Positions 36,786-48,207 of a DNA stretch of 64,000 nt are shown here, one piece after another. Position numbers and translations under genes: made by a program. The notes beneath the pieces are model-generated. The model was not told the DNA's origin and made no database searches. It worked only from the letters and a program-made list of their open reading frames with translations. The DNA lies in the NCBI GenBank assembly GCA_963788965.1, contig CAWBIK010000006.1, forward strand, positions 620,001 through 684,000. Direction: 5' to 3'. Origin of the DNA: QHXQ01 sp963788965. Lineage in GTDB: Bacteria; Acidobacteriota; Blastocatellia; Pyrinomonadales; Pyrinomonadaceae. Numbering within the stretch: the first letter of the stretch is position 1; the number at the start of each line of letters is the position of its first letter.

Positions 36786-39700
36786 TCAGTTCATCTTAGT
36801 GATCGTGCCCTTCAACGCCGGTTGCGCTATCGGCTGATTGTCCACGCTCGCCTCGATGACGGCTTGGATGTTGGCCGGCACGTTCGAGAAGAAGTCGTAG
36901 CTGGTCAGGCTTTCGACCTGATCGACGCTGACGCGGAACGTGTGCCAATCGGTTGTGCGTATGCCCTGTGCGTTCGGCATGATGACGGCGATGGTGCGCG
37001 TTGCGGTCGTGACGCGGTTCACGTCGTCCGTGCCTTGCGGGACGACGATGATGACCTTCCACGTCTGCGCGGGCACGACGACGTGGCCGTTGGCCACCGT
37101 CTGCGCGCTCCCGTTCGACCCCGTGCCACCCTGCCCGACGCCGCCCGCGATGATATACAACTCGTTGCCCGCATTAACGAGCGTGCGGCAATAACTCTCC
37201 AACGCTTCCCACGGGCCCTGATTGTTGTCGGGCGCTTGCGGCATCATGTTCGTCATGAAGAACGTGGCCGAGTTGTCCGCGACCGTGCTGGTTCGATCAG
37301 CCGAGGGCGTGTGATGCCCACGGTCAAAGCCAGAGCCGGAGTAGTCCGTCTCAAGGACGTGATACCAGTCGGCGGGCAACGTCGGGTCGGCGCGAAAATC
37401 GTTCTGGCGCGGCGCGCTGCCAAGCCACGTCGGATCGAGATGCCAACTGACCCAGTTCGGAATGCCACGGTCGCGGTGATAAGAGACGGCGTACTGCGCT
37501 TTGTCGAGCAAGTAGTTGAAGGGCAGGTTCACGTCCGTGATCGCGCCCGAAGGATTGCCCATCGTCAGATGCTCGCTCGTCGATGGCGGCGGCAACGGCG
37601 CGGGCGCTTCGACGTTGACGAGGAAGCGGAACGAACCGCCCGCTTGTACGCCGACGACGAATTGCACGTTGACCGTCGCGCCCGGCGCGAGCGGCGCACC
37701 CGTCGTGATCGAACCAACCGCCAGCGTCGAGTGCAGCCCGCCGCCCAGAGGTTGCGCGGGCGGCATCTCAAGCGTCAGACCTTTGACCGGCACGCTCGTC
37801 CCGTTCGTGAGCGTGACCGTGACATCGGCAGAATCCAATGCGCGCAGGTCGGCCTGTGTGCCGCCTTGCGGGTTCGGCGAACCGAGCGTGGTGATGTCCA
37901 CGATGCGGAAGCGCAACTGCGTGACGCTGCCGCCAGTGTTGTTCTTGAACGCGCGCCGGATGGTGAGCGTGCCGAGCGTGCAGTTCGGGCCGCCGCAGAC
38001 GTTCGGGGTCGGGTCGCGCAGGCGATTCGGCGGCGCTGTAGACGGCTGCTGCGGATCGACGAGTGCCGTTTTGATCTGTCCGTTGCGTTGAATGGGGCTG
38101 TTGCGATTCTCCGGCCCCGGCGCGCCGAGCGTCGCCTGCTCGCCATTATAGACGCCGCCGTCCGTGGCTATGAAGACGAAATCGGCCGCGTTGTCGCCGG
38201 TCACTTGCGGCAGCCCCGTATTGAGCTTGCGCGCAAAACTGTACTCGCCGTCGGTCGTGACGCCGCCCGCGGGCGCGAGTCCCGTGCCCGCGCGGAAGCG
38301 CGCATCGCCCACGCCGCTGAAGCCGACCGCGTCGAGCGCCGTCTCCGGCGTGAAGTTCGTCGAACTGTTGAAGAGTGCGACGCCCGCGCCGTCCGGCACG
38401 TCCGAACCGAGGCTGCCGTCAGACGCGGCGACGGCGGCGAGGCCGTAGCCCGCGCCTGTGACGAGGAAACGACCGCGCGCCGGAATAATCGTGCCGACGG
38501 GCGCGACGAATTTGGCCGTGCTCGGATTGTCGGATGTGACCAAGCCCCAACTGCTAATGTCGAGCACGGCGTCGGTCTGGTTGTAAAGCTCTATAAACTC
38601 GTTGGTCGAAGCGGTCAGCGGTCCGCCTGCGCCGTCCGCATCGGGGCCGTGAAAGCGAAACTCGCTGATCACGATCTTCGACACGCCGGTAAAGTCGGCC
38701 GTTTGATTGCTGCCGAGATTGTTGAAGGCCTGACTGGCGGGCGTGACGATGAAGCCGGCGGCCATGGCCGAGACGGTATAGTTGCCGCCTGCGTCAACGT
38801 TCAGGAACGTATAGTTGCCGGCCGCGTCCGTCGTCGTCGTCCGCACAGACGCGCCGCCGTTGAGCGTCACGGTTGCGCCGCTGATACCGACGCCGTTCTG
38901 CCGTTGCACGCGCCCGCTGATGGTGTAAGCAACGGCGGTCGTCTGGTTGCCAGTGGCCGGCGAAGTGATGAGATAGTCGGCGGTCGCAGTCTGGCCGTTG
39001 TATTCAAAGACGGCGACGTGATAGGTCGTGGTCGGGGCGAGGCCCGTCACGTTCACGGAGTTGCCTGTGTTGCTGAAGACCACGTAGTTGCCGATGCCGA
39101 TCTGATCGCCCGCACCGAACTGCGTGTTAGCCGTATAGCCCACGCCGTCCGACGGAGCCGCATCGACCGGCGCGCCGGCCTTGACCAGCACGAGTCGCCG
39201 CGTGCCGTTGCCGTTCGTCCAATTGATTGTCAACGAAGTGGCGGCGACGTTCGTGAAGTTGACGTTCGAGGCTTGCACGGTCGGCTCGCCGGTGGGCTGC
39301 GGCGCGCGCAGCGAATTTATGTAAGCCGTGTTGTTCGCGTTGTTGCCTGCGCCGAAGGTGAGGCCGGTGGCTGCGCCGGTCGCGTTCGTGCCGTTGAAGT
39401 CCGCGATGCTCTGCGTGGGATTGGTGGCAAAGACGAACTGATTAGTGCCAGACGTGCCCGTGGCGCGTAGCTTGGGCGTCGGGGCGTTGTTGAACTGCGT
39501 GCCGGCCGTGCCACCCGCGAGCACGTGTATGCTGCTGGTCACGCCCGCCGCGCCGCTGCCCGCTGCCTTGATCATGATCATCTCGGTGGCGGCGATGTCG
39601 AAACCCGTGGCGAGTGTGTCGAAATAGGTTGTGTTCTGAAGGCCGATGTCGAGGTTGTAATCGCCGCTGCCGACGGTCACGTCTGCGGCGCTCGCATCGT

Positions 39701-39977
39701 TGCGCAACACGATCAGCGTGCCGGCGGGCACACTCGCCCACAGCGCATCGGTTGAGAACTCGAATTTGCCGCCGTTGTCGTTGGCCATGCTGCTGGAGAA
39801 ATCCTTGAGGATCATCCCGCGCATGTCCAAGCCGTCTTGTATCACCAGCAGTTCGACCACGTCTGCGGTCGTGCCGGAATTGAAATATTTATTCACGACC
39901 ACACTCTGCGCGCGCGCCGACGTGCCCAGCAGCAGGGTGCAAAAAACTACGGCCCAAAAAAAGCTAATTCTTTTCAT
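36786..39977 (-). CDS. Secreted multidomain DNA/RNA non-specific endonuclease
   Basis: A 1063-residue protein. ATG 39977 has AAGGAGCGAG upstream and encodes a signal peptide (MKRISFFWAVVFCTLLLGTSARAQ). Regions: an N-terminal beta-rich LTD-like part; an Fn3-like domain (about 230-350); a carboxypeptidase-regulatory-like repeat (VQRQNGVGISGATVTLNGG, about 355-430); a lamin-tail domain (about 435-570, EFIELYNQTD); a linker; and a C-terminal NUC1/NucA-type nuclease (about 790-1050) with the catalytic DRGHHTPSADRT and the Asn-containing FFMTNMMPQAPDNNQGPWEALE. The nuclease is metal-dependent and cuts DNA and RNA by family. Exported, perhaps surface-bound. The inhibitor gene follows directly. Confidence 0.9.
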   Translation of the reverse strand: MKRISFFWAVVFCTLLLGTSARAQSVVVNKYFNSGTTADVVELLVIQDGLDMRGMILKDFSSSMANDNGGKFEFSTDALWASVPAGTLIVLRNDASAADVTVGSGDYNLDIGLQNTTYFDTLATGFDIAATEMIMIKAAGSGAAGVTSSIHVLAGGTAGTQFNNAPTPKLRATGTSGTNQFVFATNPTQSIADFNGTNATGAATGLTFGAGNNANNTAYINSLRAPQPTGEPTVQASNVNFTNVAATSLTINWTNGNGTRRLVLVKAGAPVDAAPSDGVGYTANTQFGAGDQIGIGNYVVFSNTGNSVNVTGLAPTTTYHVAVFEYNGQTATADYLITSPATGNQTTAVAYTISGRVQRQNGVGISGATVTLNGGASVRTTTTDAAGNYTFLNVDAGGNYTVSAMAAGFIVTPASQAFNNLGSNQTADFTGVSKIVISEFRFHGPDADGAGGPLTASTNEFIELYNQTDAVLDISSWGLVTSDNPSTAKFVAPVGTIIPARGRFLVTGAGYGLAAVAASDGSLGSDVPDGAGVALFNSSTNFTPETALDAVGFSGVGDARFRAGTGLAPAGGVTTDGEYSFARKLNTGLPQVTGDNAADFVFIATDGGVYNGEQATLGAPGPENRNSPIQRNGQIKTALVDPQQPSTAPPNRLRDPTPNVCGGPNCTLGTLTIRRAFKNNTGGSVTQLRFRIVDITTLGSPNPQGGTQADLRALDSADVTVTLTNGTSVPVKGLTLEMPPAQPLGGGLHSTLAVGSITTGAPLAPGATVNVQFVVGVQAGGSFRFLVNVEAPAPLPPPSTSEHLTMGNPSGAITDVNLPFNYLLDKAQYAVSYHRDRGIPNWVSWHLDPTWLGSAPRQNDFRADPTLPADWYHVLETDYSGSGFDRGHHTPSADRTSTVADNSATFFMTNMMPQAPDNNQGPWEALESYCRTLVNAGNELYIIAGGVGQGGTGSNGSAQTVANGHVVVPAQTWKVIIVVPQGTDDVNRVTTATRTIAVIMPNAQGIRTTDWHTFRVSVDQVESLTSYDFFSNVPANIQAVIEASVDNQPIAQPALKGTITKMN

Positions 39978-40464
39978 CTCGCTCCTTAGATCACGACGGC
40001 TGATGGCCAGACGCGTTGCTCTATTTTTGCAACGCGCAGCTAGTGTGTTGCGGATACGCGCGCAAAAATTCAGCAAGCGCGCCGCATGGAAATGTCCGAC
40101 CCCGTTCAATTAGCAGTGAAGGCTATGGCTTGTGTTCATGAGAGAGGGTTGACACGCTGTCGGCGGCCATTCATTAAACCTAACCTAGCGACGGACTTAT
40201 ACCGGAGAACAGGGTAAAACTCAATCTATTGGAAACAGGGGTGTTTGTGCGACCGGGCTTTAGACGAGTCGCCCCGCGCCCTAGTTGCCCTGCGTTTGTT
40301 GTTATTGCGAATTATTTGCAACATGCTTGCGCTTTTTTATCAACGCGCCCGCAAGGTCGATCAATGCGCTTGCTGCTTTTTATCTTGGCCCGCGCCCGCC
40401 CGTGCGTTTAGAATCTCGGTTCGCCTTTCATCCGCCGGTTAACAACGTGCAGAGGTGGAGTCTT
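39978..40464. other. Intergenic region between divergent nuclease and UmuD-like genes
   Basis: Locally AT-rich for this genome, no supported gene. A TTGACA-17-CATTAA pair at 40149-40177 could be a weak promoter. A 17-base imperfect palindrome lies at 40305-40321. Confidence 0.4.
40305..40321. promoter_or_regulatory. Imperfect palindrome upstream of UmuD-like gene
   Basis: TTGCGAATTATTTGCAA reads almost the same on both strands (15 of 17 positions). It lies 144 bases before the UmuD-like start and could be an operator. A LexA-type role would fit the downstream gene but is a guess. Confidence 0.3.
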
Positions 40465-40896
40465 ATGCCGACCACAGTGGCTAACGTCTACTGGCCCGAA
40501 CGCACTATGCGGTGCGCGCGCCCGCTCTTTATGGTTTCGGTTTCGGCGGGGCTGCCCACGCCCGCCGAAGACTACATCGAAGGCCGGCTCGATCTGAACC
40601 GCCACCTGATCAAGCATCCGGCGGCCACCTTCTTCGTGCGCGTGGCCGGCGATTCGATGGTCGATGCGGGCATCCACCCCGGCGACATACTCGTCGTAGA
40701 CCGCTCGCTTGAACCGCAGGACGCGAGCGTGGTCATCGCCGTCGTGGACGGCGACCTGACCGTCAAGCGCATCGCGCGGCGCGGCGACCGCATCTTGCTC
40801 GTGCCCGACAACAGCGCCTATCAACCGCTGGAAATTGGGGCCGATATGGAGTTTGAAGTCTGGGGCGTCGTGACCAGCGTGATTCATCATCTTTAG
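40465..40896 (+). CDS. UmuD-like S24 peptidase (LexA/UmuD fold)
   Basis: A 143-residue protein resembling UmuD: PTPAEDYIEGRLDLNRHLIKHPAATFFVRVAGDSM contains the cleavage-region and the catalytic Ser in GDSMVDAGIHPGDILVVDR, and the catalytic Lys lies in DLTVKRI. There is no DNA-binding helix-turn-helix, which separates it from LexA. UmuD works with UmuC in translesion synthesis; no umuC follows here. ATG 40465 has AGGTGGAG upstream. Confidence 0.85.
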   Translation: MPTTVANVYWPERTMRCARPLFMVSVSAGLPTPAEDYIEGRLDLNRHLIKHPAATFFVRVAGDSMVDAGIHPGDILVVDRSLEPQDASVVIAVVDGDLTVKRIARRGDRILLVPDNSAYQPLEIGADMEFEVWGVVTSVIHHL

Positions 40897-41067
40897 AGCG
40901 TGCTCTCTCAAAAGTCGCCGGTCGGTGTTAAGATGCGCCCGCACCGGCCGGCAGGCAAGCTGGCTGCTTAAGCAATCTTCCCAAGCTCGACAAAGTTGAA
41001 GCGGACGCGGACCGCCGCCGCGCGCCACATTTTAGCGCGCCGCGCCGGGCGCGACGGTGAACGCGTT

Positions 41068-42600
41068 ATGAAGGCGCTTGATCTGGCGATCATCTTCGGC
41101 TACCTGATTGGCGTGGTCGCGCTCGGCACGTGGTTCGGGCGCAAGCAGGAGACGACGCGCGATTACTTCCTCGGCGACCGCACCGTGCCGTGGTGGGCGA
41201 TTGCCGCGTCCATCGTCGCCACCGAGACTTCGACGATCACGTTCATCTCCGTCCCCGGCATAGCCTTCGCGCGCGGCGGCAACTTCCAGTTTCTACAACT
41301 CGTCTTCGGCTACATGCTGGGGCGCATCGTTATCTCGTTCCTCTTCATCCCGTCCTACTTTCGCGGCGAGTTGTTGACGGTCTATCAACTGCTCGAACGG
41401 CGCTTCGGCGGGCGCATCAAGATGCTCGCGGCGGCGCTGTTCGTCGTCATGCGCAACATCGCCGACGGCATCCGACTGCTGCTGACCGCCATCGTGCTGG
41501 CCGCCGTCTATACTTCGTTTCAACCGCAGACCAACGCCGAGACGGTCGTGATCGCGTCGATCATTTTGATCGGCATCGTCATGATCGTCTTCACCTACTT
41601 CGGCGGGATGGAAGCGGTCATCTGGATCGAGGTCGTGCAACTCGGCATCTACATCTTGCGGGCGCGCTCGCGGCCGCGGTCGTCCTCAGTCGGCCGGATT
41701 GACGGCGGCCTCAGCGCGGCACTGGCGACCGGCACACAGTTCAATAAGTTCACGTTGTTCGATTTCTCGCTCGACATGACGAAGACCTTCACCTTTTGGG
41801 CGGGCCTCATCGGCGGCTGTTTCCTGACGATGAGCACGCACGGCACGGATCAGTACCTCGTGCAGCGTTACCTCTGCACGGATCGGCCGCGCCGCGCCGT
41901 GACGGCGTTGTTGACCAGCGGTGCGGTCGTGCTCGCGACAGTTCATCGGCTTCCTCTTCATCGGCGTGCTGCTGTTCGCCTTCTATCAGCCTTACAGCGA
42001 TCCGGGTTATGCGACGGCCGCGGCCACTTCGTTCCCGTTCGCGGGCGGCGACCGCGTCTTTCCCGACTTCATCACGAAGCATCTGCCGTCGGGCTTGTCC
42101 GGTCTGGTCGTCGCGGCCATCTTCGCCGCCGCGCTGTCGTCGTCGCTCAACTCGATTGCCGCAACGGCCGTGAACGATCTCTACAAACCGTTCAAGCCTG
42201 ATCGCAACGACAAGCACTACTTGCGCGTCTCGCATTGGCTGACGCTGGTGTGGGGCATCGTGCAGATCGCGCGTGGCGCTTGCCGTGCGGCATCAGAACC
42301 GCTCGGCGCTCGACGCAGGCGCTGTCGGTCGCGTCGTTGATCAACGGCCCCGTGCTCGGCGTCTTCTTCGTCGGCACGTTCCTGCGGCGCGTGAGCGAAC
42401 CACCCGCGCTGATCGGGATGATCACGAGCATCGCCGTCATGCTCTACGTCCGTTTCGGCACAAGGATCGCGTGGACTTGGTACGTGCTGATCGGCAGCGC
42501 GATCACGTTCCTTGTGGCGTGGGTTGCCAGCTTCGCGTTCGCGCCCGCGCCGGTCGAGCGCCGTGACGAGCTTGCGCCTGCGGGGTCGTTGGATAATTGA
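41068..42600 (+). CDS. Sodium:solute symporter family transporter (frameshifted)
   Basis: About 510 residues once frames are joined. The start MKALDLAIIFGYLIGVVALGTWFGRKQETTRDYFLGDRTVPWWAIAAS is typical of SSS transporters, followed by ATETSTITFISVPG, FGGMEAVIWIEVVQ and, late, AAIFAAALSSSLNSIAATAVNDLYKP. Frame changes occur near 41655-41695 (two compensating), 41938 and 42265-42330. The conserved protein continues across each, so they are small indels. It directly precedes the NagZ-like gene, which suggests uptake of amino sugars or muropeptide fragments; this is context only. Confidence 0.78.
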
Positions 42601-42633
42601 ATGGGCGCAGAAGACGTACAGGCGCATCAGGAC

Positions 42634-44600
42634 ATGAGTTTGAAATACTTGCTATCGAGAATGTTGCGCTCAAGTTGTTGGCTACGCTTGCAACCTGCGA
42701 CCGCGTTCGTGTTGGTCGCGTTGCTGCTTGCCCGGTCAGTTGCGGTCAACGGACAGCAGCGCGATGCGACGAAGCGTGCGCCGGTAGTTGCAACGCAGAC
42801 GCGTGCGTTGGCTGCACCGTATCAACGGCAACCTTCTGCGGCCGCGTTGAAGTGGGCGGACGCAGACGTTGAAGCGGATGACGCTCGACGAGAAGATCGG
42901 GCAGCTCAATCTCGGTCGGCATCAACGCGACCTTTCTCAATCAGGAGAGCGACGATTACAAAGAGCTGCGGCGGCAGGTCGAACAGAACCACGTCGGCGG
43001 CATCATCCTCTTCCGCGGCCCCGTCTACGAGTCGGTCCATCTCGTCAATCGCATGCAGCAACTTGCCAAGCTGCCGCTGCTCATCTCCGCCGACCTCGAA
43101 GCGGGCGCGGGGATGCGTTTTGACGACACGATCAACTTGCCGTGGAACATGGCGGTCGGCGCGACGGGCGAGCCTGACTATGCGCGCCGGCAGGGCGAGC
43201 TGACGGCGCGCGAGGCGCGCGCGCTCGGCGTGCAGCAAGTCTTCGCGCCCGTCGTGGACGTGAACAACAACGCCGCCAACCCCGTCATCAACGTGCGCTC
43301 TTACGGCGAAGACCCGCGGAGGTGGCGCGCTTGGCGCGGCGTTTGTCGAAGGCGCGCAAGCGCGCGGGCGTGCATCGCCACCGCCAAACATTTTCCCGGC
43401 CACGGCGACACGGCGGTCGATTCGCACCGGGGCTTGCCCGTCATCAACGTGCCGCGCGCGCGGCTCGATGCGGTCGAGCTTGTGCCGTTTCGCGCGGCCA
43501 TCACGGCGGGCGTCGGCGCGGTCATGCCGGCGCACATCGGCCTGCCGCAGATCGACCCGACGACGATCAGCCCGCTGCCGCGCGATCGGCAGGCCGGCCA
43601 CATACGCCGACAGGGAAGTGTTCGTCGAGAATGCGACGCTGCCGGGCTCGCTCTCGCCGCGCGTGGTGGGCGACATACTGCGCCGCGACCTCGGCGTTCG
43701 ACGGCCTCGTCGTCACCGACGCGCTCGACATGAGCGGGTTGACGATCTATTTCACGCAGGACGAGGCGGCCGTGCGCGCCGCTCGAAGCGGGCGCGGACA
43801 TGCTGCTCAAGCCAGCCGACCCGGACGGCGTCGTGCGCGGCCTGCGCGCAGGCGGTCGCGGCGGGCCGGCTGACGGAGAAGCGCGTCGAAGAGTCCGCGC
43901 GCCGCATCCTCGCGGCGAAGTACGACCTCGGCCTCGTGAAGCAACGCCTGACGCCGCTCGAACAGATCGATCTGCTCGTCGGCAGCAGCGAGGCGCAGAA
44001 GCTCGCGCGAGGAGATCGCCGACGCACGCGATCACGCTCGTGCGCGACGACGCGCAACTGTTTACGCGTCTGGCGCGATCTTAGAGCAGACGCGCGCATC
44101 TTCAACCTCGCGATCACGAACGGCGAGGATCGCTTCTTCATCGGCAACACTTCGTTGGCAGATGGCGCGCGGCGGGCGACGCATGGACGTGTCGTGCTCG
44201 ACTGCGCGCTCGACCGACGCGGAAGTGAAGCAGGCGCTCGACCGCGCGCAGAAGGCCGAAGTCGTCATCGTCTCGATGTACGGGCGCGTGCGGTCGGGCG
44301 CGTCGAACAGCGTGCGCGTTGCCCGACCAGGGCGCACGCGCGTTGGAGAAGTTGATCGAACGCAAAGCGCCACGTCGTCGGCATCAGCTTCGGCAACCCG
44401 TACCTGCTGCAGAACTATCCCGGCTTGCAGACTTACGTCGTCGCCTATGGCGACATGCCGAGCCTGCAACGCGCCGCCGCCCGCGCGCTCTTAGGGCAGA
44501 TCGACGTCATGGGCCGGCTGCCGATCACATTGCCGTCCTCTACCCGCGCGGCACGGGCATTCAACTAAAGGCGCAGGCGCGGGCGCAAGCCGTGCCTTAA
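42634..44600 (+). CDS. NagZ-like GH3 beta-N-acetylhexosaminidase (many frameshifts)
   Basis: Reconstructed protein of roughly 650 residues in many short frames. Signal peptide from ATG 42634. GH3 catalytic domain: RMTLDEKIGQL, HVGGIILFRG, LISADLEAGAGMRF, GVQQVFAPVVDVNNN, NVRSYGEDP, then the NagZ hallmark KHFPGHGDTAVDSHRGLP with the His-Asp pair of NagZ and GLVVTDALDMSG (nucleophile Asp). A second GH3 C-terminal domain follows. At least seven shifts; several are clear run-length changes, for example an extra G near 42912 and missing G near 43319 and 43333. Exported NagZ-type enzymes cut GlcNAc from peptidoglycan fragments. Either consensus errors or recent inactivation. Confidence 0.75.
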
Positions 44601-44614
44601 AGAAAGAAGACATC

Positions 44615-44672
44615 AACCACAAAGACACGAAGGCACTAAGTAGTTCTTAGTATCCTTCGTCTCTTTGTGGTT
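44615..44672. repeat. Dispersed palindrome, AACCACAAAGACACGAAG family, copy 4
   Basis: AACCACAAAGACACGAAGG and the mirror CCTTCGTCTCTTTGTGGTT around a loop with CTAAGTAGTTCTTAG. It lies between the NagZ-like and AmiE/NamZ-like genes. Confidence 0.85.
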
Positions 44673-44686
44673 AAAGTTATCAAAGT

Positions 44687-47209
<2,523 letters not shown>

Positions 47210-47240
47210 GCTTGAGCTTGAGATTAATGTGGACGACGGA

Positions 47241-47293
47241 TTAACCACAAAGACACGAAGGTCTTCTTTGTGCCTTCGTGTCTTCGTGGTTAA
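47241..47293. repeat. Dispersed palindrome, AACCACAAAGACACGAAG family, copy 5
   Basis: TTAACCACAAAGACACGAAG and its mirror CTTCGTGTCTTCGTGGTTAA with a short loop, 31 bases after the NamZ stop and 45 bases before the nuclease start. Confidence 0.85.
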
Positions 47294-47337
47294 AAATTCC
47301 GTCATGCTAAGCATTCATTCAAATAGGAGCAAGTTAA

Positions 47338-48207
47338 ATGTATAAACTCGGACGTGTCTGCGCGTTAATCGTGATTCTGTTGTTATCTCATACGGCCGCG
47401 TTCGCGTGGGACGATACGAGCCACATGATCGTCGCGGACATCGCGTACAGCCGTTTGAACCCGACCGCGAAAGCGCGCGTGGATGCGTTGACGAAGACGC
47501 TCCGCTTTTGCGGCAAGTCTTACGACGGCGTGACGGTGGCGGTCTGGATGGACGACATCAAGGCCGACTCGATGCACGACGACATGCGCGTCTGGCACTA
47601 CCGCGACATCCCGATCTTCGAGGGTGTGCCCGTCGATCCAAATTTCAAATCCGACGACGAGAACGCCGTCGTGCGCATCAAGTGGGCCATAGAGACTTTG
47701 CAAAAAGGCACGGGCACGGACAAGCACGACGCCGAACTGCTCGGTTATCTGATTCATCTCGTCGGCGACATACACCAGCCGCTCCACGCCGCGACGCGCG
47801 TGACCGCGAAGAACCCGAAGGGCGACGCAGGCGGCAACGGCTTCAAACTCGTCGGCGTGCCCGACAACCTGCACTGGTACTGGGACTCGGCCGCGGGCGC
47901 GTTCAACTTCTGGTCGCCGCAACGCCCGCTCGAAGAACGCAACCGCCGCCTGCTCGACGCATATGCAACTGCGGTGACGACTGCTTATCCGGCTGAAAAA
48001 CTCGCGGAAGCGCGCGAATTGAACCCCGACAAGTGGGCGCAGGAGAGTCACATGCTGGCGGCCAACGTCGTCTACAATCTGCCGGAGAACAGCATCCCCA
48101 CAGACGAATACAACACGAGGGCGCGCGCCGTCGCGCGACAGCGCATCGCGCTCGCGGGCTACCGGCTGGCGGAAGTGCTGAATCAGTTGTTTCCGGATAA
48201 GAAGTGA
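47338..48207 (+). CDS. S1/P1 nuclease
   Basis: A 289-residue secreted zinc nuclease. The signal peptide is cut before Trp24 (AFAWDDTSHMIVADIAY): in this family the mature N-terminal Trp is a zinc ligand. Other ligands: His/Asp in VAVWMDDIKAD and WHYRDIP, HLVGDIHQPLHAA, and DNLHWYWDSA. Cuts single-stranded DNA and RNA and removes 3'-phosphates by family. ATG 47338 has AGGAGCAAG upstream. The gene is intact, unlike its left neighbours. Its 3' end overlaps the convergent pabBC by 25 bases. Confidence 0.93.
   Translation: MYKLGRVCALIVILLLSHTAAFAWDDTSHMIVADIAYSRLNPTAKARVDALTKTLRFCGKSYDGVTVAVWMDDIKADSMHDDMRVWHYRDIPIFEGVPVDPNFKSDDENAVVRIKWAIETLQKGTGTDKHDAELLGYLIHLVGDIHQPLHAATRVTAKNPKGDAGGNGFKLVGVPDNLHWYWDSAAGAFNFWSPQRPLEERNRRLLDAYATAVTTAYPAEKLAEARELNPDKWAQESHMLAANVVYNLPENSIPTDEYNTRARAVARQRIALAGYRLAEVLNQLFPDKK

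Noticed and set aside
36714..39470. A 918-codon open frame on the plus strand
   Set aside because: It lies opposite the secreted nuclease gene, has the Arg-rich composition of antisense frames in GC-rich DNA, and shows no protein signature.
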